This document shows positions 1 through 6,593 of a stretch of 15,039 nt of DNA, piece after piece. The DNA comes from Fidelibacterota bacterium. GTDB taxonomy: Bacteria > Fidelibacterota > UBA2242. Every line of letters starts with the position of its first letter. Position 1 is the stretch's first letter. The stretch covers positions 1 to 15,039 of the forward strand of contig QNCV01000029.1 in NCBI GenBank assembly GCA_003645845.1, given 5' to 3'. A program made the position numbers and the translations under genes. The notes under the pieces are model-generated. The model saw nothing but the letters and a program-made list of their open reading frames with translations. It made no database searches and was not told where the DNA came from.

Positions 1-9
1 AAAAAATTT

Positions 10-41
10 AAACCCCTTCCCGAAAAGGAAGGGGTTTTTTT
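10..41 (+). terminator. Intrinsic terminator hairpin just before ilvD, possible attenuator
   Basis: An 11-bp uninterrupted stem (10-20 with 27-37, arms AACCCCTTCC and GGAAGGGGTT plus one A-T pair) encloses a six-base CGAAAA loop and runs into seven T residues (35-41). This is a classic Rho-independent terminator on the plus strand. The A-rich bases 1-6 could make it partly active on the minus strand as well. It ends only 21 bases before the ilvD ATG, which leaves no room for a promoter in between. It is therefore either the end of an upstream transcript, with promoter activity somehow overlapping the hairpin, or a leader attenuator controlling the ilv-leu operon. The sequence that would decide this lies before the window. 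Confidence 0.85.
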
Positions 42-49
42 ATAACCCG

Positions 50-57
50 AAAAGGAG
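50..57 (+). promoter_or_regulatory. Shine-Dalgarno site of ilvD
   Basis: AAAAGGAG lies five bases before the ATG at 63 and fixes the ilvD start. The 11-base string CCCGAAAAGGA covering it (46-56) is an exact copy of the terminator loop and 3' stem start (19-29). Confidence 0.75.
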
Positions 58-62
58 CATTT

Positions 63-1730
63 ATGCGAAGTGACCAGGTAAAAAAAGGATTAGAAAGAGC
101 GCCTCACCGGGCTCTGTTGAGAGCAACGGGGAAAAAATCGCAGGATTTTGACCGGCCGTTTATTGCCATTGCCAATTCCTACGTGGATATTGTGCCGGGC
201 CATGTTTACCTCGACACCGTCGGTAAAATTGTTAAAGAAGCCGTATATGAGGCTGGCGGTTTACCCTTTGAATTCAACACAATTGCTGTTTGTGACGGCA
301 TTGCCATGGGACACATGGGAATGCGGTACAGTCTGGTGAGTCGTGAAATTATTGCCGACTCCGTAGAGACGATGTTGCGGGCTCATTGCTTTGACGCTCT
401 CGTCTGTATACCGAATTGCGATAAAATAATTCCCGGAATGCTGATGGCGGCGGCACGAGTAAATATTCCGACTATTTTTGTTTCCGGCGGGCCCATGCGC
501 GCCGGAAAAACATCGACCGGCAAAACCGTTGACCTTATCTCCGTGTTTGAAGGAATCGGCGCTTTCCAGGACGGGAAAATAACAGAAGCAGAACTGGATG
601 ATATTGAGGAGAACGCCTGTCCCGGTTGGGGAAGCTGTTCCGGGATGTTTACGGCTAATTCTATGAATTGCCTCTGCGAAGCGATTGGCATAGCTCTGCC
701 GGGAAACGGTACAATCCTTGCCGAAGACGAACGGCGAAAGGAATTATATCGTCAGGCCGGCCTGCGGATTGTGGAAATGGTAAAAGAGGATTTGAAACCC
801 TCGGAAATTATAACCCGCAAATCCATTGATAATGCTATGGCGCTGGACATGGCCATGGGCGGTTCGACAAATACGGTCTTGCATTCCCTGGCAATTGCTG
901 CGGAAGCCGGGATTGATTATGATATCAAACGCATCGACGATCTTTCCAAAAAAGTGAAGAATATCTGTAAGGTTTCACCCTCCGGCAAATATCATATTGA
1001 AGATGTTGACCGCGCCGGCGGAATCAGCGCCATCCTGGAGGAAATTTCCCGCGAACCCGGGTTGATCGATGGTAATTGTATAACCGTAACCGGTAAGACA
1101 TTATCTGAAAATATAAAGGACGTAAAAATAACAGATGAAACGGTGATTCACAGGCTGGAAAATGCCTATAGCAATACAGGAGGATTGGCGGTGCTCAGTG
1201 GAAATCTGGCTCCGGAAGGCAGTGTAGTGAAATATGCTGGTGTTGCCGAATCCATGCGTCGATTCGAAGGTCCGGCAGTGATTTTCGACAGTCAGGAGGC
1301 TGCCTGTAAAGGGATTCTGGCAGATAAAGTTAAAGCCGGCGATGTGGTGGTAATTCGTTACGAAGGCCCCAAGGGCGGCCCCGGTATGCAGGAGATGCTG
1401 TCACCCACATCATACATTATGGGAAAGGGACTCGGCGAATCCGTGGCATTGATTACCGACGGAAGGTTTTCCGGCGGAACGCGCGGCGCCTGCATCGGCC
1501 ATATTGCCCCGGAAGCGGCAGCAGGCGGACCGATTGCGCTTTTGCAAAATGGCGACCGGATCAGAATCGACATTCCGGCGGGCAAAATAGAAGTATTGTT
1601 GAGCAACCGCGAGTTGGCAGAACGGAAAAAAACATGGCGCGCTCCCCGCCCACGAGTGGACTACGGTGTACTGGGGCGCTACGCCAAAATGGCCTCGTCT
1701 GCCAGCAACGGTGCGGTATTGAAAAATTAA
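63..1730 (+). CDS. ilvD: Dihydroxyacid dehydratase (IlvD)
   Basis: IlvD dehydrates 2,3-dihydroxyisovalerate and 2,3-dihydroxy-3-methylvalerate to the 2-oxoacids that precede valine/leucine and isoleucine. It is a cytosolic Fe-S enzyme. The 555 residues match the short, Bacillus-like length class. Visible IlvD/Edd signatures are CDGIAMGHMGM (C77, D78), CIPNCDK (C119, D120, K121), the CPGWGSCSGMFTANSMNCL block (C186, C192), the GPKGGPGMQEM stretch and DGRFSGGTRG near the C-terminus. C119 and C192 are the expected cluster ligands; D78, D120 and K121 belong to the Mg site. The position holding a third cluster cysteine in [2Fe-2S] members is Gly46 (motif VPGH, as in E. coli IlvD), so an oxygen-sensitive [4Fe-4S] enzyme is inferred. 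It is the first gene after the terminator and lies 26 bp before ilvB. Family assignment is secure. Confidence 0.97.
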   Translation: MRSDQVKKGLERAPHRALLRATGKKSQDFDRPFIAIANSYVDIVPGHVYLDTVGKIVKEAVYEAGGLPFEFNTIAVCDGIAMGHMGMRYSLVSREIIADSVETMLRAHCFDALVCIPNCDKIIPGMLMAAARVNIPTIFVSGGPMRAGKTSTGKTVDLISVFEGIGAFQDGKITEAELDDIEENACPGWGSCSGMFTANSMNCLCEAIGIALPGNGTILAEDERRKELYRQAGLRIVEMVKEDLKPSEIITRKSIDNAMALDMAMGGSTNTVLHSLAIAAEAGIDYDIKRIDDLSKKVKNICKVSPSGKYHIEDVDRAGGISAILEEISREPGLIDGNCITVTGKTLSENIKDVKITDETVIHRLENAYSNTGGLAVLSGNLAPEGSVVKYAGVAESMRRFEGPAVIFDSQEAACKGILADKVKAGDVVVIRYEGPKGGPGMQEMLSPTSYIMGKGLGESVALITDGRFSGGTRGACIGHIAPEAAAGGPIALLQNGDRIRIDIPAGKIEVLLSNRELAERKKTWRAPRPRVDYGVLGRYAKMASSASNGAVLKN

Positions 1731-1756
1731 TCCTGATGAATAAATAAGAGGTTATT

Positions 1757-3487
1757 ATGAATGGTGCGGAAATATTAATAGACGGATTAAGACGAGAAGG
1801 CGTTGACACTATCTTCGGGTATCCCGGCGGTGTTGTCATCCCGATCTTTGATGTTCTCTACTCCACAAAGAAAATCAGATTCTTATTAACACGGCATGAA
1901 CAGGGCGCCACCCACGCGGCAGACGGTTATGCCCGGTCAACTGGCAAGGTAGGGGTCTGTCTCGTGACATCCGGTCCCGGGGCAACCAATACCATCACCG
2001 GCATTTCCACGGCTAAACTCGATTCGTCGCCGATTGTGGTGATTAGCGGCCAGGTGGCGACAGGCAATATCGGGACAGATGCATTTCAGGAAACCGATAT
2101 GGTGGGGTTGACCCGCTCCATCTGCAAACATAATTATCTGGTAAAAGATGTCGCCGAATTACCGAAAACTATCAAAGAGGCGTTTTATATTGCCAGAACC
2201 GGAAGGCCGGGACCGGTATCCATTGATATTCCTGTTGACGTGTCAAACGCCAAATTAAGAAATTACAAATATCCGGAATCTGTGAATCTTCCGGGCTATA
2301 AACCGGTCAAAAAAGGAAACAATGGACAGGTAAAAAAACTGGCAGAAGCCATTGCCCGGTCCCAGAAACCACTGCTCTATACCGGCGGCGGCATTATCAG
2401 CGCCGAGGCGACGGCGGAATTACTACAGCTTATCCAAAAGACCAACATTCCGGTTGTGACGACACTGATGGGATTGGGGACGGTACCTTACGATCATCCT
2501 TGTTTTCTGGGAATGCCCGGGATGCATGGCCGGGTAGCCGCCAATAAAGCCCTGCTGGAATGTGATCTGCTGATCGGAATTGGTGTGCGCTTTGACGACC
2601 GGATCACCGGTCCGCGGCATACATTCGCCAGGCAGGCAACGGTGGCCCATATTGATATCGATCCGGCGGAAATCGGAAAAAATGTCAAAACCGATATTCC
2701 CATTGTCGGCGACGCCAAAACAGTTTTACGGCAACTGATTGAAAAAGTTAAACCGAGAACAAACAATTCCTGGAATGAACGTACGGAATTCTGGAAGGAA
2801 AAATATCCGCTAAAGTATAAAGACAGCGGAAATGAGCCAGTGAATCCGCAATATGTCATTGAACGGTTGAATTCATTAATCGATAAGGATGCTATTCTGG
2901 TCACCGATGTAGGCCAGAATCAGATGTGGTCGGCGCTTCACTATAACTATCGATATCCGCGGAAGTTTTTAAGCTCCGGAGGGCTGGGAACCATGGGCTT
3001 CGGTCTGCCGGCGGCGATGGGTGCTGCCTTCGGAAACCCGGATACCCAGGTGGTCTGTATTTCCGGTGACGGCGGCATCCAGATGAACATTCAGGAATTT
3101 GCCACCTGCGCCATCAACCGGATTCCGGTGAAAATCATTGTGCTGAATAACGCTTATTTGGGCATGGTCCGTCAATGGCAGGACTTATTTTGGAATAAGC
3201 GATATGCGCAAGTTTGTCTTCAGCGCGGCCCTGATTGCCCCGATGAATGCCATGGTTCTGACGAAAATTGTCCGACAAATTATCTGCCGGATTTGGTGAA
3301 AGTGGCCGAAGCCAACGGTATGACCGGATACCGGGCAAAGACCAAAACCGAAGTTGACGAGGTGTTGAAAAGGGGATTAGCCGAAGAAGGGCCGGTACTA
3401 ATGGAATTCTTTGTGAACCGTGAAGAAAATGTGTTTCCCATGGTATCGGCCGGGAAACCTCTTAGCGACATGATGACGGGAGAATAA
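1757..3487 (+). CDS. ilvB: Acetohydroxyacid synthase, catalytic large subunit
   Basis: This ThDP- and FAD-dependent enzyme condenses pyruvate with pyruvate (to acetolactate) or with 2-oxobutyrate (to acetohydroxybutyrate), the first common step of branched-chain amino acid synthesis. The 576 residues show the N-terminal PYR domain (FGYPGG, catalytic E48 in RHEQGATHAADGYAR, then SGPGATN), a central FAD-binding domain (about 190-330) and the C-terminal PP domain with the ThDP/Mg motif GDGG (D438) through NN (N464/N465). W474 in VRQWQ is the conserved active-site and herbicide-site tryptophan. The odd feature is an insert of roughly 18-20 residues after it, carrying C487, C494, C498 and C505 in a C-x6-C-x3-C-x6-C pattern. 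An AGAGG site precedes the ATG. The regulatory subunit follows after 2 bp, as expected. Other ThDP enzymes (oxalyl-CoA decarboxylase, glyoxylate carboligase) are unlikely given this partner. Confidence 0.96.
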   Translation: MNGAEILIDGLRREGVDTIFGYPGGVVIPIFDVLYSTKKIRFLLTRHEQGATHAADGYARSTGKVGVCLVTSGPGATNTITGISTAKLDSSPIVVISGQVATGNIGTDAFQETDMVGLTRSICKHNYLVKDVAELPKTIKEAFYIARTGRPGPVSIDIPVDVSNAKLRNYKYPESVNLPGYKPVKKGNNGQVKKLAEAIARSQKPLLYTGGGIISAEATAELLQLIQKTNIPVVTTLMGLGTVPYDHPCFLGMPGMHGRVAANKALLECDLLIGIGVRFDDRITGPRHTFARQATVAHIDIDPAEIGKNVKTDIPIVGDAKTVLRQLIEKVKPRTNNSWNERTEFWKEKYPLKYKDSGNEPVNPQYVIERLNSLIDKDAILVTDVGQNQMWSALHYNYRYPRKFLSSGGLGTMGFGLPAAMGAAFGNPDTQVVCISGDGGIQMNIQEFATCAINRIPVKIIVLNNAYLGMVRQWQDLFWNKRYAQVCLQRGPDCPDECHGSDENCPTNYLPDLVKVAEANGMTGYRAKTKTEVDEVLKRGLAEEGPVLMEFFVNREENVFPMVSAGKPLSDMMTGE

Positions 3488-3489
3488 TT

Positions 3490-4008
3490 ATGATTGAAAA
3501 ACATACAATTATTGTTACAGTAATAAACAGCGCCGGCGTTTTAGCCCGGGTGTCAGGCCTGTTGTCGCAGCGCGGCTACAATATTGAAAGCGCTATCGGC
3601 GCACCGACCGAAGACCCAAACATCTATAAGCTCAGCCTGGTGGTGGAAGAGACAGGCGAACATATTGAGCAGATTATTAAACAGCTGAACAAGCTGGTGG
3701 ATACGGTCCGCGTAACGGATATTTCTCACAAGGATAATTATATTGTCCGGGAATACATCATCCTGAAAATTGAAGTCAATGAAAAAAAGCGCAGCGATTT
3801 TTTTGAATTGGCCAGAGTCTTCAAAGCGAATCTGATTGATGTTGCTACGGACCATGTTATCCTGGAACTGGCCGGGACGCCCAGAAAAGTCGATCGTTTT
3901 ATCGAAATGGTGAAACCGTACGGCATCAAGGAATATATCCGCAGCGGCGAATTTGCAATGGCTGAATACCAAACACCCAAAAAAGGAGATAATAAAAATG
4001 GCGATTAA
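3490..4008 (+). CDS. ilvN: Acetohydroxyacid synthase, regulatory small subunit
   Basis: IlvN binds the IlvB catalytic subunit, raises its activity and confers feedback inhibition by branched-chain amino acids, usually valine. The 172 residues fit the usual length. An N-terminal ACT domain spans about residues 3-75, with the effector-loop segment INSAGVLARVSGLLSQRGYN and GAPTEDPNIYKLSLVV. The C-terminal small-subunit domain spans about 80-160 and includes YIVREYIILKI and the FKANLIDV and YGIKEYIRSG segments. GGGAGA before the ATG is the ribosome site, and the gap from ilvB is only 2 bp, consistent with translational coupling of an obligate complex. The last codons encode a lysine- and asparagine-rich tail (KKGDNKNGD) that contains the Shine-Dalgarno sequence and start codon of ilvC, an 11-bp overlap. 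Confidence 0.95.
   Translation: MIEKHTIIVTVINSAGVLARVSGLLSQRGYNIESAIGAPTEDPNIYKLSLVVEETGEHIEQIIKQLNKLVDTVRVTDISHKDNYIVREYIILKIEVNEKKRSDFFELARVFKANLIDVATDHVILELAGTPRKVDRFIEMVKPYGIKEYIRSGEFAMAEYQTPKKGDNKNGD
3981..3989 (+). promoter_or_regulatory. Ribosome binding site of ilvC inside the ilvN 3' end
   Basis: AAAAGGAGA, inside the last codons of ilvN, lies eight bases before the ATG at 3998. It decides the ilvC start against an in-frame ATG at 3953, which has no such site and would add 15 residues that do not resemble the family N-terminus. Confidence 0.8.
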
Positions 4009-4999
4009 GATGTATTATGACAAAGATGCTGATCGGGAAGTACTAAAGGAGAAAACAATAGCGATTATCGGGTACGGAAGTCAGGGGCATGCCCAAGCCC
4101 AGAACCTGCGGGACAGCGGTTACACGGTGATTGTGGCGGATGTGAAAGGCAGCGATAATTACAAACTCGCCCAAAGTCACGGATTTGAGCCGATGTCTGC
4201 GGCCGAAGCAAGCGCCAGGGCCGATGTCATTCAGATTCTGGTTCCCGACGAACTGCAGAAACGGATTTATACCGATGAAATAAAACAGAACCTGACTCCG
4301 GGCAAGGCGCTGGTATTTTCCCACGGTTTTAATATACACTTCGGGCAGGTGGTTCCGCCGAACGATGTGGATGTCTACATGGTGGCGCCCAAAGGACCCG
4401 GCCACCTGGTTCGCAGGCAGTATGAGATTGGCGCCGGTGTACCGTCACTGATTGCCGTTTACCAGGATGCTACCGGAAAAGCCAAAGACCTGGCCCTGGC
4501 CCATGCCTGCGGGATCGGGGCCGGACGGGCAGGGATCATTGAAACGACATTCAAAGAAGAAACCGAAACCGATCTTTTCGGCGAACAGGCGGTTCTCTGC
4601 GGTGGTATTTCGGAATTGATTAAATCCGGTTTCCAAACCCTGGTTGAGGCCGGATACCAACCGGAAATCGCCTATTTCGAATGCCTGCATGAAATGAAAC
4701 TCATTGTCGATCTGTTTTACGAAGGCGGCATCGCCGGAATGTACTACTCTGTGAGTGATACGGCGGAATACGGCGGCATGAGCCGGGGACCGCGACTGGT
4801 TAATGACGATGTAAAAAAGGAAATGAAAGCAATTCTCCGGGAAGTTCAGGACGGACGTTTTGCCAGGGAGTGGATTCTCGAAAATCAAGCCGGTCGCCCG
4901 ACACTGAATGCCCTGCGCCGCGAACATGACGAACTGCTGATCGAAAAAACCGGCAAGCAGCTGCGCGGTATGATGGCCTGGCTGAAAAAAGGAAAATAA
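3998..4999 (+). CDS. ilvC: Ketol-acid reductoisomerase, class I, possibly NADH-using
   Basis: KARI isomerises and reduces acetolactate and acetohydroxybutyrate to dihydroxyacids in a Mg- and NAD(P)H-dependent reaction. The 333 residues are the short class I form. The Rossmann motif GYGSQGHAQAQNLRDSG (25-41) is followed by the cofactor-discriminating loop. Then come HGFNIHFGQ, APKGPGHLVRR, the Mg-binding ETDLFGEQ and ECLHE segments, and GPRLV near the end. The loop reads A47-D-V-K-G-S-D-N-Y55. Common NADPH enzymes have GLRPGS-S-S-W here, so the basic residue is Val49, and Asp48 and Asp53 are acidic, which should repel a 2'-phosphate. The ATG at 3998 is chosen over 3953 because MAIKMYYDKDAD is the usual family start and AAAAGGAGA precedes it. 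cimA follows after 1 bp. Family certain; cofactor preference inferred. Confidence 0.97.
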   Translation: MAIKMYYDKDADREVLKEKTIAIIGYGSQGHAQAQNLRDSGYTVIVADVKGSDNYKLAQSHGFEPMSAAEASARADVIQILVPDELQKRIYTDEIKQNLTPGKALVFSHGFNIHFGQVVPPNDVDVYMVAPKGPGHLVRRQYEIGAGVPSLIAVYQDATGKAKDLALAHACGIGAGRAGIIETTFKEETETDLFGEQAVLCGGISELIKSGFQTLVEAGYQPEIAYFECLHEMKLIVDLFYEGGIAGMYYSVSDTAEYGGMSRGPRLVNDDVKKEMKAILREVQDGRFAREWILENQAGRPTLNALRREHDELLIEKTGKQLRGMMAWLKKGK

Positions 5000-5000
5000 T

Positions 5001-6581
5001 ATGCACGGTTCAACGGTAAAATTATTCGACACGACTCTGCGGGACGGTTCCCAGAGTGAAAATATCTCATTCTCCCTGGAAGACAAGCTGCACATTGCCC
5101 GAAAGCTTGACGAGTTCGGCATCCAATATATCGAAGGCGGCTGGCCGGGTTCAAATCCCAAAGACGTTCTGTTTTTCAAGAAGGCGAAAGACATTAAGTT
5201 CAGACAGGCGAAGATCGTGGCTTTCGGATCGACGAAACATGCGAAGAATAAAGTCGATGAGGATCCGAATATTCTGGCATTGTTGGAAGCGGACACTCCG
5301 GCGGTATCGGTTTTCGGAAAAACCTGGGTGTTTCATGTTGAGAAAGCCCTGCGGGTGACAAAGCAGATGAACCTTGATATGATTCGGGAAAGCGTCGCAT
5401 TTCTGAAGGCCAACGGCAAAGAGGTCATCTTCGATGCGGAACATTTTTTCGACGGTTATAAGGACGATCCCGAATACGCCCTGGAAACGCTGAAAGTGGC
5501 GGAAAAAGCCGGCGCCGATGTGCTGGTACTCTGCGACACCAACGGCGGCACACTGACAAATGAAATTTCGGAGATTGTCAAAACCGTTAAAATGAATGTA
5601 TCTGCTCCCTTGGGAATTCACGCCCACAACGATTCGGGACTGGCCGTGGCAAACAGTCTGGCGGCTGTTCAGAATGGCTGCGTGCATGTGCAGGGAACCG
5701 TCAACGGCTATGGCGAGCGCTGCGGAAATGCGAATTTGTGTGCTGTTATTCCGAATCTGCAGTTGAAAGCCGGATATGCGTGTATTCCTCCGGAAAACAT
5801 GTCTAAAATCACGGCTCTGTCTCATTATATCAGTGAAATTGCCAACCTGGTTCATCCCAACAACGCACCCTTTGTCGGCCAGAGCGCCTTTGCTCACAAG
5901 GGCGGCATTCATGTCAGCGCAGTGATGCGGGATTCCGCCAGTTATGAACATATCAAACCGGAAACAGTGGGAAATAAACGCCGGGTTTTGGTATCGGACC
6001 TTTCCGGTAAAAGCAATATTGTATTTAAATCCGACGAACTGGGCATTGATCTGGAATCCGACAAGGATAAAATCCCGGAAATCGTTCGGCAATTGAAACA
6101 GTTGGAACACGAAGGGTATGAGTTCGAAGCAGCCGAAGGTTCGCTGGAATTGCTGATTCAAAAATTGAAGAATAAATATAAAAACTATTTCAGTCTGCAG
6201 GGTTTTCGGATATTGATTGAAAAAAATGAATCCGACGAGATTCGCTCCGAAGCAACCGTTCGTATGATTGTGAACGACCGCATGGAACACACTGCTTCGG
6301 AAGGTGTTGGGCCGGTAAACGCCCTGGACAAAGCCCTGCGGAAAGCGCTGATCAACTTCTATCCTGAAATTGACAAAATGCACCTCTCGGATTACAAAGT
6401 CCGGGTCATAAATGCCAACGCCGCGACTTCCGCAAAAGTGAGGGTGCTGATCGAATCCAGCGACGAGAATAAAACCTGGAATACGGTGGGTGTTTCGGAA
6501 AACATCATCGAGGCCAGCTGGCAGGCGTTGACCGATTCTATCTCCTATTATTTAATGAAAAACCGCAACAGAAATACATAG
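5001..6581 (+). CDS. cimA: Citramalate synthase (CimA)
   Basis: CimA condenses pyruvate and acetyl-CoA to (R)-citramalate, which is converted to 2-oxobutyrate for isoleucine without threonine deaminase. The 526 residues comprise an N-terminal TIM-barrel synthase domain with LFDTTLRDGSQ (metal ligand D15), the metal-binding GIHAHNDSG (H207, H209) and NGYGERCGNANLC. A linker with HKGGIHVSAV follows, then a C-terminal LeuA-type regulatory dimer domain (about 390-520, with the EGVGPVNALDKALRKAL segment). The stretches IEGGWPGSNPKD, DAEHFFDGYKDDPEYA and VLCDTNGGT are typical of the CimA branch and separate it from LeuA, homocitrate synthase and HMG-CoA lyase. The start lies 1 bp after ilvC, with an AAAAAAGGA site in the ilvC end. 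Its place between ilvC and leuA-leuCDB supports the citramalate route. Feedback inhibition by isoleucine is known in the family and likely here. Confidence 0.94.
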   Translation: MHGSTVKLFDTTLRDGSQSENISFSLEDKLHIARKLDEFGIQYIEGGWPGSNPKDVLFFKKAKDIKFRQAKIVAFGSTKHAKNKVDEDPNILALLEADTPAVSVFGKTWVFHVEKALRVTKQMNLDMIRESVAFLKANGKEVIFDAEHFFDGYKDDPEYALETLKVAEKAGADVLVLCDTNGGTLTNEISEIVKTVKMNVSAPLGIHAHNDSGLAVANSLAAVQNGCVHVQGTVNGYGERCGNANLCAVIPNLQLKAGYACIPPENMSKITALSHYISEIANLVHPNNAPFVGQSAFAHKGGIHVSAVMRDSASYEHIKPETVGNKRRVLVSDLSGKSNIVFKSDELGIDLESDKDKIPEIVRQLKQLEHEGYEFEAAEGSLELLIQKLKNKYKNYFSLQGFRILIEKNESDEIRSEATVRMIVNDRMEHTASEGVGPVNALDKALRKALINFYPEIDKMHLSDYKVRVINANAATSAKVRVLIESSDENKTWNTVGVSENIIEASWQALTDSISYYLMKNRNRNT

Positions 6582-6593
6582 GCGGGAATGATT

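Noticed and set aside
41..46. TATAAC resembling a -10 box between the terminator and ilvD
   Set aside because: A -35 element would lie inside the hairpin and have no match to consensus, and transcription would start within or next to the Shine-Dalgarno sequence.
3953..3997. Upstream in-frame ATG giving a 348-residue KARI
   Set aside because: The extra 15 residues lie inside ilvN and have no ribosome site, and the family N-terminus begins at 3998 behind AAAAGGAGA.
4445..5296. Minus-strand open frame (283 codons) spanning ilvC and cimA
   Set aside because: It crosses two well-supported genes on the other strand and shows no recognisable protein features.
5151..6383. Long minus-strand open frame (410 codons) opposite cimA
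   Set aside because: The translation is rich in F, H, R, N and Q with no recognisable domain, and it lies wholly opposite a clear citramalate synthase. It is a shadow of that gene's codon pattern.
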